Source: Klebsiella oxytoca NBRC 105695 (GTDB lineage Bacteria > Pseudomonadota > Gammaproteobacteria > Enterobacterales > Enterobacteriaceae). From it: a stretch of 64,000 bases of DNA. Position numbers and translations under genes: made by a program. Shown one piece after another: positions 31,201 through 39,468 of the stretch. The DNA lies in the NCBI RefSeq assembly GCF_001598695.1, contig NZ_BCZK01000001.1, forward strand, positions 62,001-126,000, written 5' to 3'. Within the stretch, counting starts at the first letter, position 1. The number at the start of each line of letters is the position of its first letter. The notes below the pieces were generated by a model that was not told the origin of the DNA, searched no databases, and worked only from the letters and a program-made list of their open reading frames with translations.

Positions 31201-31830
31201 ATCCGGCCTTTCCGGCAGCAGCAGGGCGATAAACGGCTGGCGATAAAACGGCGTTTCGACCAGGCCGGCAATGAGCTTTTCGGCGCAGCGTTGCCAGACG
31301 ACCTCTTCCGCCAGCGACAGATGTTTGCGCAGACGTAGATCGAACTCGCTATAGGTTTCAGAGTGGAGGCCGTAAACGTTCTCTTTCTGCGGATGACTGA
31401 ACACCCATTTGCGCGGCGGGTATTTACTATGGCCCGCCGCGATATTCTGCCGGGCAATCACCACCTCGGTCGCGTACTCGACGCCGTGCAGCTGGACGAT
31501 TTCATCCAAAAGCGCCGGGCTATCCTCTTCAGCCAGACGAGTCAGCACCGCCAGCGCGCGGGCGGGCATTGCCGCGCTGGCCTCGCCCACGCAGCGCATC
31601 GCCTGCGCAATCGCCTGTTGCCACTCAGCAGTACATTGTTCAGCTTCCCAGGCGAGGGGCTGACTGCGGGAGGCAATATCGTTCGCCAGCCGTTGAAGTC
31701 GTTCCACTTTAACCAGCGGCACCGGCTCGCCCGGCCAGCGGCGGTGGCTTAACGGCGTCTTGCCTTTTTTAATGGTCAGCTCCAGCTGCGCGTCATCCGC
31801 CAGCCAGGGTGGGGTTAGTGCGTTGTGCAT
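28237..31830 (-). CDS. YehI/MolR-like DUF4132 protein lacking the WGR domain (third tandem copy)
   Basis: A 1197-residue protein homologous along its length to the two genes upstream of it in transcription order. It begins MHNALTPPWLADDAQLEL, so the frame starts at the PWLADDA motif that follows the WGR domain and linker in the other copies; no WGR is present. The middle is alpha-helical repeat-like (LLLPERPDIANQIAG; LQRLANDIASR). The DUF4132 region includes DFGTRSFSVRFDENLQP and NVTRRLVWGVYAANEPRRL. The C-terminal 90 residues diverge from the other copies. AAGGA precedes the ATG, 14 bases after the preceding stop, so it is co-transcribed. Function unknown. Confidence 0.85.
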   Translation of the reverse strand: MHNALTPPWLADDAQLELTIKKGKTPLSHRRWPGEPVPLVKVERLQRLANDIASRSQPLAWEAEQCTAEWQQAIAQAMRCVGEASAAMPARALAVLTRLAEEDSPALLDEIVQLHGVEYATEVVIARQNIAAGHSKYPPRKWVFSHPQKENVYGLHSETYSEFDLRLRKHLSLAEEVVWQRCAEKLIAGLVETPFYRQPFIALLLPERPDIANQIAGRCIDNSWRSSKEWLKAVATDPAVLAKLEETWSSDIFTDRQDSDGYFANRYGYAACAALLREQGLAAVARLAIYAHKDDCGSLLAQINHPQVIRLLLLVADKNKPSQLRVAKYARQFPASTLAALAELLALPEPPARPGYPHIEAKKLPQQQKKRAEGWRMLLRTLLNTHPPLVEQVSPWLSAQARELLATFRQALPAGVTVTVDNPGLPEILLSPPWRSKKKKAAAPRFALSPLKLAPQEYWQPGEREALAAGKPACFFNDLPLHERISRKGEVVLEELGFQDMDYLFHQYTLNGQQGHLGSPWHSAYRTKTGWDKAAIRALHSGDNEALLKAWRDYLEESYHPNECWNLYLLMQLPRKQAVTLWQRINEENFKFVGAEYLLSILGTDALPGLLLALRHRPKVIFPLLMHLGATELALPVARVWRRFQAQSHLARQWLLQWPEHAAAALIPLAFDKAGDSREAAINALRLLYQEGHHAQLQTVAQRWHEPRLWPALEQLLTQDPLDNYPARTPKAPDFWQPALWRRPRLLSNDQPLTDDALEILGDMLRFAQGGHFYCGLDLVKAACQPQSLAAFAWDLFKAWQNAGAPGKENWAFQTLGIFGDESTVRDLTQLILAWPQEGKSARAASGLHLLTRIGSDMSLLQLDHISQRAKSRPLRDSAERCLQEIAEARDLSEEQLQDRLTPTLGLDNPGALTFDFGTRSFSVRFDENLQPVIYDQQGARQKSLPRLRAEDDQTKAAEALLRLKGLKKDAARVAKRLLPHLENALRLARRWTRAEFQSLFVDHPLTHNVTRRLVWGVYAANEPRRLLAAFRIAAEGEFCDGQDEPITLPEDALFGIVHPLEMDDLTRAAFEQLFADYQLLPPFRQLTRHTLLLLPEETSVSKLTRWQGRSTTCGQLLGIRGRGWWQGSESYFCYDVAQHRLILEITPGFVHYSIDAKAPQQFGAITLYYGEQPVAFSRLDPQDLSEALSTIEIISR

Positions 31831-31844
31831 AAACGTTCCTTGTT

Positions 31845-34800
31845 CTATTCAAATAGCCCTTCAATATCGTTGATCAGTTCGCTGAGGGCGACTTTATCCA
31901 GCTCCGAAAATCGGGCCTGCTGCGGAGCGTTGCCGCCCCAGCCGTACTGCCGGGCATTTCCGGCGTACAGCCAGACTTTGCTTAATAGCTGCTCGGTGCT
32001 GAGCTCATCCGGCAGCATGCCCACGGCGAAGCCTTCGTCGATTTCCATTACCAGCGCCCGCTGTCCCAGCGGTTTTAGCATCCAGCCGATCCAGCCAGCG
32101 TCCTGCGGCTCGCCGCGTAGCCAGCCTTTGTTCGCCAGCCCGATGACCCGGCCGCTCGGGCACTTGCGTCCTGCCCAGCGCGTCAGCTCTGTAGTCGCCA
32201 GCTCGGCGGGCGTCAGGGTGTAGCAGTTGCGATCGAGCTGACGGAACGGCGGCAGCAGTTCGTAATCGGCAAATAGCTGACCAAAAGCGGCGGCATCCTG
32301 CGGCGTCATTTCCAGCCGATGCGGAAGGCCGATACGAATGTCGCCGTCCGGCAGAGGAAAGAGATCGTCATCGGCATTGCTGTAGCTGTTGTCTTCCGCC
32401 ACGCGGAAACAGGCCTGCAGGCGGTTGTCCTCACCGTATACGCCCCATACCAGGCGACGGGTGAGATGGCGTACCAGCGGATGGTTGACCAGGAACAGGT
32501 GGAAGTTCTCCGGCGTCCAGCGGCGGCGCTGGCACATGGCCGACTCCATCCGCGCGATTTGCTGGGCGGCAATCGTGCGGGCATCTTTTTTCAGGGCCTT
32601 GTAGCGATTGACAGCCTCGGCGGCGAGCGCGTTATCGTCGCTTTTATTCGGCTTCGGCAGATCTTTCAGACGGCTGCCGTTTTCATCCCGGACGTAGGGT
32701 TTGAGCGCTTCATCAAAGCTCACGATAAAGCGCCGTGGGCCAAAATCGAGGGTGAGCTTACCATCCTCATTCAGACCCAGATCGGGCGCCAGGCGGTCTT
32801 CCAGTTCTTCCACGGTCAGCCCGCGGCTTTCAGCGATATCGCCGATTTTCTCTCTGGCGCGTTCCTGCAGGGCTTTGAATTTTAGCTTCTGGGCGATGCC
32901 GTTAAGCTGCATCAGGGCGATATCCGTGCCGATGGCGGCGAGAATATCTAATCCGACGGTGGCGCGCTTATGCTGAGATTCGCCGGGCCAGGCGCGGATC
33001 AGCGGCGTCAGGGCCCGGGCGGTATCATCGTTGCCGAAAATCCCGAGCGCGGTAAACGCCCAGCTCTCTTTCGATGGCGCTCCGGCGGTTTGCCAGGCGC
33101 TGAACAGATCCCAGGCAAAGGCGGCAAGTGATTCGGCAGTACAGAGATCTTTAACCTGCTGCAGGCCGGGATAAATCCCCTCCTCTGACGGGAAGCGCAG
33201 CATTTCGCCGAGCGCTTTTATGGGGCCATCCGGCAGAGCCAGGCCATTTTCCCGCAGCAGCGGACGCGTCCACAGCGCAGGCTGGTAAAATGCGGGCAGC
33301 GGCGGAATTTTGGTCGGATGGTTATCCAGCGGATCGAGGGCGAGCAGGGCGGTAACGGCCTCCGTTACCGCCGGCTGATTGTAGCGCCGGGCGACCTCTT
33401 CAAGCAGCGGCTGATGGCCGTTATCCACCAGCATACGTATCGCCAGGCGCGCGCTGTCCTGCGCTTCGCCCGCTTTGCCGAGGGCGGCGGGCAGCAGGCC
33501 GGTAATCGCATGTTCAGGATAGGCCAGCAGCCATTCGCGCGCGCCTTCACGCAGCGATTTAAGTTTGTTAAAAGCGCGGGCGATGATGGGGGCCAGTTCG
33601 CTGGCGGCAAACCAGATCGCAACCGACAGGTTTTCCTGCGGATAGCGTGAGAAGGAGTGGATAAAGCCCGGCAAACCGGCGAGACGCAGGTGCGCCATCA
33701 CAAAGTCTGCGCCGGTGTGGGGCTCCTGGCTGAGCGCGTTCCAGGCCTGTAGCGCCCGTCCGGCGGGCAGGGCGGCGAGCATGTACAGCTTCCACTCTTC
33801 CTGGCGATAGGTATGGGCATTCTTAAATTCCGCAATCAGCGCCGGATAATCCTGTCGTTGCCAGGCATCGATAGCGGCATCGGAGACATCTTCATAGCGA
33901 TTTTGGCTCCGGTTCCAGCTGTGGAAACCTAAGCAGGACAGGAGCTCCTTTTCATCTTTTTCTTTGCCATTATCGAGCTGGCGGGCATACCAGCTACGCT
34001 GTTCGAGAAGCTGTTTGCTTGCCTCTTCCGTCAGCATACAGACCGGCTCTAATGGGAGCGGCGGCAGATTCAGCTGTGCAATGGGGGATTTTTTCTTTTT
34101 CGCCGCCCAGGGTGGGGTGACCAGCACCGGCGGGAGCATATCGTCGCGGGCGCACTCGGCCTGCTGGCTTAACTGCTGCTGGCAGGCTTCCAGTAGCGTC
34201 GCGGCCTGTGCAGAGATCCACGGCACAATTTCTCCGACTAGCCCCGGCTGCCCGCTGAGCAGGGTCATCAGCATAATGCGCCAGCGTTTCTCTTCTTTCT
34301 GCGTCAGCAGTTCAGCCAGCGCCGCCAGCGCGGCGTGCGGGAAGCGCGCGCTGGCCTGGGTCATCCGTTCGTGACAACGCTTACCCTGCTCGCTTGCGAG
34401 GATTAGCTGGCTCAGCGCCTGCGGATGGTTAATTTGGCTGACCAGCTTACCGCACAGATCGTCATGAACGTAGGGTGCGAAGCGGGCGATGCCGGCAACG
34501 CCCTGTTCGCGCATCACCGTCGCGTTCCAGACGCTGCCGTGGTAGTAGTCGTTAAACAGGTTCTCCGCCCGATAAGGCTCCAGCGCTTTGACGAGCTGCG
34601 GGTCGCGAACCACCACCTTCAGCCATTCCGCCGTTCTGATAGTTTTATGCGCCAGTACCCGGCGGGCGATTTCGTGGACGATATCCGGGCGATCGGGCAG
34701 CAATAGCGCCACCAGCGGCTGCTGCCCGATGGGCATATCCGCCAGCGCGGCGATCAGTTTATTCACGCAGCGCTGCCAGAGCGGTTCATCGGCCTGAGCC

Positions 34801-35582
34801 AGATGCGCGCGCAGGCGCACGTCGAGCATCCCGGGCCCGCGCGCGCTGGTGGGTTCTGAAAGGAAGGTCACCTGCAGGGTCTGGTAATTGTAATCAAAAG
34901 TAATGTGCTGCAGGGCAATAAACGTCTCGACGGCGTATTCCAGTCCGTAGACGTAAACAATTTCGTCCATCAGGTCGGCATTGTCGCTGCTGCGCCAGCC
35001 GCGACGCGTGGCGAGGGCGAGCTGCACCGCCAGCGCAGCAGGGGAGAGCGGGCCATCCCTAAGGGCTTCGTTGATGGTTTGCTGCCAGTAGGCGGAACAG
35101 TCGGCATAGTCAAAGGTCACGGCTTTCCCGGACTGCTGGTGGATCTCTTTGCCGAGACTCATCAGTTCGCTATCTGCAGGCGCGGCGATCGGTGGACCGG
35201 GAAAGCGGCGTGAAGGGAGCACATCTTGCAGCAGCTCATCTGACAAAGCCAGTTCGGCATCGTCCGCCAGCCACGGACGAGCTATGTCTGCAGGCACGGT
35301 GGCGCATGCGGGCGGCGGCGCAGCTGGGGTAGATGCCGGTTCCTCCGGCAGGCTGGCTGCCGCAGACGGCGTGGTTTCACCTTGCTCAACGTAGCCTTTG
35401 CGGTTTTTTTCATTGATCAGCTTCTGCCCGGCCTTACTGGCCGCTGCCGCGTCGGCAAAGGTTTTAATCTGCTTCTGGCCGCTGGTACCCACCTTCCCCC
35501 AGCTCAGATGCAGTTCGTTATCCTGCTGCTCAACCGCCCAGAACTTATGTGATTTTTCATCCTGATAAATAAACGTTTTCAT
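31845..35582 (-). CDS. WGR and DUF4132 domain protein, YehI/MolR-like (second tandem copy)
   Basis: A 1245-residue protein. The N-terminal WGR domain (about residues 1-70, with LHLSWGKVGTSGQKQIKTF) is followed by a low-complexity Ala/Pro/Thr linker (about 70-105). Then comes the PWLADDA motif, a long helical-repeat region, and the conserved DUF4132 block (DLGLNEDGKLTLDFGPRRF, VRHLTRRLVWGVYGEDN, ADYELLPPFRQLDRN). WGR domains bind nucleic-acid ends in PARP-type proteins. E. coli carries one complete homologue, YehI (1210 aa), plus a molR pseudogene. AGGA precedes the start, 12 bases after the first copy's stop. Which copy is the true YehI orthologue is unclear. Confidence 0.87.
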   Translation of the reverse strand: MKTFIYQDEKSHKFWAVEQQDNELHLSWGKVGTSGQKQIKTFADAAAASKAGQKLINEKNRKGYVEQGETTPSAAASLPEEPASTPAAPPPACATVPADIARPWLADDAELALSDELLQDVLPSRRFPGPPIAAPADSELMSLGKEIHQQSGKAVTFDYADCSAYWQQTINEALRDGPLSPAALAVQLALATRRGWRSSDNADLMDEIVYVYGLEYAVETFIALQHITFDYNYQTLQVTFLSEPTSARGPGMLDVRLRAHLAQADEPLWQRCVNKLIAALADMPIGQQPLVALLLPDRPDIVHEIARRVLAHKTIRTAEWLKVVVRDPQLVKALEPYRAENLFNDYYHGSVWNATVMREQGVAGIARFAPYVHDDLCGKLVSQINHPQALSQLILASEQGKRCHERMTQASARFPHAALAALAELLTQKEEKRWRIMLMTLLSGQPGLVGEIVPWISAQAATLLEACQQQLSQQAECARDDMLPPVLVTPPWAAKKKKSPIAQLNLPPLPLEPVCMLTEEASKQLLEQRSWYARQLDNGKEKDEKELLSCLGFHSWNRSQNRYEDVSDAAIDAWQRQDYPALIAEFKNAHTYRQEEWKLYMLAALPAGRALQAWNALSQEPHTGADFVMAHLRLAGLPGFIHSFSRYPQENLSVAIWFAASELAPIIARAFNKLKSLREGAREWLLAYPEHAITGLLPAALGKAGEAQDSARLAIRMLVDNGHQPLLEEVARRYNQPAVTEAVTALLALDPLDNHPTKIPPLPAFYQPALWTRPLLRENGLALPDGPIKALGEMLRFPSEEGIYPGLQQVKDLCTAESLAAFAWDLFSAWQTAGAPSKESWAFTALGIFGNDDTARALTPLIRAWPGESQHKRATVGLDILAAIGTDIALMQLNGIAQKLKFKALQERAREKIGDIAESRGLTVEELEDRLAPDLGLNEDGKLTLDFGPRRFIVSFDEALKPYVRDENGSRLKDLPKPNKSDDNALAAEAVNRYKALKKDARTIAAQQIARMESAMCQRRRWTPENFHLFLVNHPLVRHLTRRLVWGVYGEDNRLQACFRVAEDNSYSNADDDLFPLPDGDIRIGLPHRLEMTPQDAAAFGQLFADYELLPPFRQLDRNCYTLTPAELATTELTRWAGRKCPSGRVIGLANKGWLRGEPQDAGWIGWMLKPLGQRALVMEIDEGFAVGMLPDELSTEQLLSKVWLYAGNARQYGWGGNAPQQARFSELDKVALSELINDIEGLFE

Positions 35583-35594
35583 GACTAAGTCCTT

Positions 35595-38500
35595 TTAATC
35601 GAATAGCGATTCGATATCGTTAATCAGTTCGCTGGCGGCGATAGCGTCGAGCGTTGCGAAAGCAAAGGTCGGTTTGCCGTAGTCAATATCGCCTTTGGTA
35701 ACGATTTTCACTGTCTCGAACGGGATGAGTTCGTCGTAGGTGGTTTCTCCATACAGCAGCGAAAAAGGTTCCACTTCCAGCACCATGTCGCCGCTGGCGG
35801 CGGGTTTGAACATGCCGCAGATGCTGCCGCCATCTTCTATTCGCTGCCAGCCTTTGCGCTCCAGTCCGACGATGCGCCCGGCCTGGCACTGGCGTCCGCG
35901 CCAGCGCGTTAATTCTGTGGCCCGGTTTTCGCTTTCCGTCAGGCGATAGTGGTTGCGATCGAGCTGGCGGAACGGCGGCAGTAGTTCATAGTCGGCATAC
36001 AGCTGGCCGAAGGCGGCGGCGTCTTCCGCGGAGATTTCCAGCACGTGCGGAAGGCCGATTTGCCCTTCAGGCAGGCTGAACGGGTTATCTTCTGCATCGC
36101 TGTAGCTGTTATCTTCGGCGACGCGGAAGCAGGCCAGCAGGACGTTTTCCTGGCTATAGACTCCCCAGATCAGGCGGCGGGTGAGATGGCGCACCAGCGG
36201 ATGGTCGACGAGGAACAGGCGGAACTGTTCGGCGGTCCAGCGGCGGCGCAGGCACATGGCGGTTTCCAGACGCTGAATTTGCTGGGATGCGATGGTACGG
36301 ACATCTTTTTTCAACTGTCTGTAACGACTGACGGCCTCCGCAGCCCGCGGTTCATCGTCGCTTTTGCCGGGCTTCGGCAAATCTTTCAGGCGTCGGCCGC
36401 TTTCATCGCACACAAAGGGTTTCAGAGCTTCATCGAAGCTGACTGTAAAGCGGCGGGGGCCGAAGTCGAGAACCAGAGTGCCGTTGTCGTCCAGTCCGAG
36501 ATCCGGGGCGAGGCGGTCTTCCAGCTCGGCAATGGTCAGTTCACGCTGTTCGGCAATTTGCTTGATTTTGTTCTGTGCATTCTCCTGTAGCGCCGCAAAT
36601 TTGATTTTTTTCGCAATGCCGTTTAGCAACATCAAAGCGATGTCGCTGCCGATTTCTGCCAGAATGTCCAACCCAAGCGCTGCGCGTTGATGTTGTGATT
36701 CTCCAGGCCAGGCACGGATGAGCGGCGTCAGCGCTCGCGCGGTATCGTCATTACCGAAAAAGGCTAATGTTGTGAAGGCCCAGTTCGCTTTTGAAGGGCC
36801 TCCGGCTTCAATCCAGGCGTTAAAAAGATCCCAGGCAAAGTTAGCCAGAGATGTTGGAGTGCAGATGCTTTTTACGGTATTCAGTCCGGCGTAAAGTTTC
36901 ACTTCGCGTGGGAAATTCAACATATCGCCGAGGTAACGCATGGCGTTATCCGGCAACGGCAACCCCGAGCTTTTGAGCTGTGGTCTGCGCCACAGTGCAA
37001 ATTGATAAAATTCAGGCAAAGGCTGAATTTTCGTCGGGAAATCGTGAAAGTCTCCTGCGTCGAGAAAGGCTCCCAGTGCAGCGATAATCTCCGGTTGTTG
37101 ATAGCGCTGTGCTATTTGGGTTATCAGAGAACGGTGATTATTTTCGGCCAGTAATCGCAAAGCTTGTTGAGCGTCGTCCCTGTCTTTGCACGCTTTTCCT
37201 AGCGCTACGGGCAATAACCCGGCAATGGCATGTTCGGGATACTCAAGTAACCAGCTTCGGGCGTCTTCGCGCAGCGTTTTTTTGCGGCTGAAGTTTTGTG
37301 CCATCGGCAGTGCCAAATCGGTTGTGCCGCAATAGGGGGTAAACGGCCACAGCGACTGGCGATCGTGTTTAAGATAACGGACAAATATCGGCAGGGCATC
37401 GATGCCAAAAATGGGTAAGATCCCCTCTTCGCCTTTGTGAGGTTCATCAGCCAGAGCATCCAGCAGGGCTAATGCTTGCTCGCGCGGCATCCAGGCCAGC
37501 AGATACAGCTTCCATTGCGAATACTGCTTACCCGTATACTGATGGAACTCATTTATCAAGGTGTCATAGTCTGCACATTGCAGGGCTGTGACGGCGCTTT
37601 GCGGAATGGGGACTTTTTGCGATGTGCCAGGGGTTAACTGTTGCCACTTTTCAAACCCCAGACGCCACAGAAAGTTTTGTTCCGGGGTGAAAGGCTCCGT
37701 CACTTTTTCCCAATGATAGCTTTCAAATGGCGGCAGGTCCGCGTACCTGAATTGGCAGTGGTAATCACTGTAATCGTAGCCAGTTAGCTCTTCCGTTATT
37801 GCCGGCGTCAGGCTTAGCGTAGAAGTGACGGGGAGTATTGATAGTTTGAATACTGGTGATGCGCTTTTTTGATTTTGCTTTAGCCACGGCGGGGATACCA
37901 GTATTTCTGGTAGGGTCTCCGGGCTGGCATATTCTGCTGATGAGTCGCTATGCGGCCGCGTCGCGGTTAACGTTTCTGCGGCGTGTGCGTCAATCCATGG
38001 CAGAACTTGCTCTACCCGAGCTGGTTCAGCGCTGATGAGTACCGTTAGCGCTTTGCGCCAGATCGGATCTTCATAGCTCGTCAGCAGCGACGCATAAGCG
38101 GCAATGGCTGCATGAGGATATTTTTGACTGGCCTTACTTAAATATCCCAGGCGCTTATTTTTGTTGCCGGCACCAAGAATTAATATCTTAAGCGCATCCG
38201 GATGGTTCGTTTTAGCTAACCACTTAGTGAAATAGTCAGTAGCTTCAAGCTCAGGTAATTGGGTGCTTGCTTCCTTTTCGTCCAAATCGTTGACGAGTTG
38301 ACTTACCCCGATCATGCCTTGGTTGGCTATCAATGTGGCAACATAGGGGAGAAAGTGAGAGTAAAGTGGAGGCAACGGATATTTTTCTAGCGTAATCAGT
38401 GCAGAAGGGGCATTGACAACCATTTTCAACCACGCCATTGCCGGAATCTCTTCTGCGGCGAAACGTAATGCTATCTCATTGGCGATATCCGGACGCTCTG

Positions 38501-39332
38501 GCAACATCAGTGCGACAAACGGCTGCATAGCGGGAGAAAGCTCAGGAATAGCAGCAATCAGTTTTTTGACACAGCGTAGCCACTCTTCCTCTGGCGCTAA
38601 TGAAAGATGATGACACAAGCGCGGGAGCCAGTCGGGCAGATATTCTGTTTCGTTAACAGGAAAGTCGCTACGTACGACAATTTTCTTAAGATCATCATCG
38701 TACTTGCATGCCACTTGTAGGGTATGACAGGCGATCTCAACCGTGGTTTCAAGCCCGTATTGCGTCACAAAGAGGTCGATTAAATCACCAGAATAATAGC
38801 CCATTTGCCCGAGAAGAGCCGCTTCGGAAAGCAGGCTTCCGGTGGATTGATTATGCTTAATCCGTTGGTGTAGTTCAGCGTAGGCCTGTTCCCAGGCCGG
38901 TGACGTGAAATGATAGTCGGATGGCCTGAATTCGGCTTTATCATTCCTGGTAATGCGTTGCCAAATCTGATTGCCGTCCGGTGTGGTATTAAACGGTCTG
39001 GAACGGTTACGGTGAGGGAAAGCAAACCAGCCGATCTCCTCTGTTAGCGGTATATGGGCATCATCAGCGAGCCAGGGTCGGTTATTAGATTGGCTAGCGA
39101 CAGCCTGGGGCGGGCTTTTTTCCGCCGCGGTATTTTCTGCGTAGCCTTTTCTTGTCTTCTCACCAATCAGTTTCTGTTTGGCTTTTGCAGCAGTGGCGCT
39201 ATCGGCAAAGGTTTTAATCTGGCTCTGGCCGCTGGTGCCGACCTTGCCCCAGCTCAGATGCAGCTCGTTATCTTGCTGCTCCACCGCCCAGAATTTATGT
39301 GATTTTTCGTCCTGATAAATAAAAGATTTCAT
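35595..39332 (-). CDS. WGR and DUF4132 domain protein, YehI/MolR-like (first tandem copy)
   Basis: A 1245-residue protein, exactly the length of the second copy. Its first 44 residues differ from that copy at only two positions (for example MKSFIY against MKTFIY), whereas the following linker and helical region are much more diverged. From about residue 870 onward the proteins are again very similar (FGNDDTARALTPLIRAWPG, LDFGPRRFTVSFDEALKPF). The last 100 residues diverge until the shared SELINDIE end. The ATG at 39332 follows AGGGAAGA; the open frame to 39410 was not used. By eye the 5' half (about 37000-39300) is clearly more A/T-rich than the flanking copies. It probably leads a three-gene operon. 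Confidence 0.87.
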   Translation of the reverse strand: MKSFIYQDEKSHKFWAVEQQDNELHLSWGKVGTSGQSQIKTFADSATAAKAKQKLIGEKTRKGYAENTAAEKSPPQAVASQSNNRPWLADDAHIPLTEEIGWFAFPHRNRSRPFNTTPDGNQIWQRITRNDKAEFRPSDYHFTSPAWEQAYAELHQRIKHNQSTGSLLSEAALLGQMGYYSGDLIDLFVTQYGLETTVEIACHTLQVACKYDDDLKKIVVRSDFPVNETEYLPDWLPRLCHHLSLAPEEEWLRCVKKLIAAIPELSPAMQPFVALMLPERPDIANEIALRFAAEEIPAMAWLKMVVNAPSALITLEKYPLPPLYSHFLPYVATLIANQGMIGVSQLVNDLDEKEASTQLPELEATDYFTKWLAKTNHPDALKILILGAGNKNKRLGYLSKASQKYPHAAIAAYASLLTSYEDPIWRKALTVLISAEPARVEQVLPWIDAHAAETLTATRPHSDSSAEYASPETLPEILVSPPWLKQNQKSASPVFKLSILPVTSTLSLTPAITEELTGYDYSDYHCQFRYADLPPFESYHWEKVTEPFTPEQNFLWRLGFEKWQQLTPGTSQKVPIPQSAVTALQCADYDTLINEFHQYTGKQYSQWKLYLLAWMPREQALALLDALADEPHKGEEGILPIFGIDALPIFVRYLKHDRQSLWPFTPYCGTTDLALPMAQNFSRKKTLREDARSWLLEYPEHAIAGLLPVALGKACKDRDDAQQALRLLAENNHRSLITQIAQRYQQPEIIAALGAFLDAGDFHDFPTKIQPLPEFYQFALWRRPQLKSSGLPLPDNAMRYLGDMLNFPREVKLYAGLNTVKSICTPTSLANFAWDLFNAWIEAGGPSKANWAFTTLAFFGNDDTARALTPLIRAWPGESQHQRAALGLDILAEIGSDIALMLLNGIAKKIKFAALQENAQNKIKQIAEQRELTIAELEDRLAPDLGLDDNGTLVLDFGPRRFTVSFDEALKPFVCDESGRRLKDLPKPGKSDDEPRAAEAVSRYRQLKKDVRTIASQQIQRLETAMCLRRRWTAEQFRLFLVDHPLVRHLTRRLIWGVYSQENVLLACFRVAEDNSYSDAEDNPFSLPEGQIGLPHVLEISAEDAAAFGQLYADYELLPPFRQLDRNHYRLTESENRATELTRWRGRQCQAGRIVGLERKGWQRIEDGGSICGMFKPAASGDMVLEVEPFSLLYGETTYDELIPFETVKIVTKGDIDYGKPTFAFATLDAIAASELINDIESLFD

Positions 39333-39432
39333 TTTCTTCCCTGTGTTTTTATCCAGTTTGGATTTTATGCTAGCAGTTATTACTAAGAACACAGAGGGGG
39401 AGGACGACAAGAATGCGATTTTCAGAATTTAT

Positions 39433-39460
39433 AAAAAAAGCGCTGCCGGAGCAGCGCTTT
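39433..39460 (-). terminator. Rho-independent terminator of metG
   Basis: Read on the minus strand: a 10-bp stem, AAAGCGCTGC with GCAGCGCTTT, a four-base loop and a run of seven Ts. It lies nine bases past the metG stop and separates metG from the YehI-like operon. Confidence 0.9.
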
Positions 39461-39468
39461 ATGCGGTA

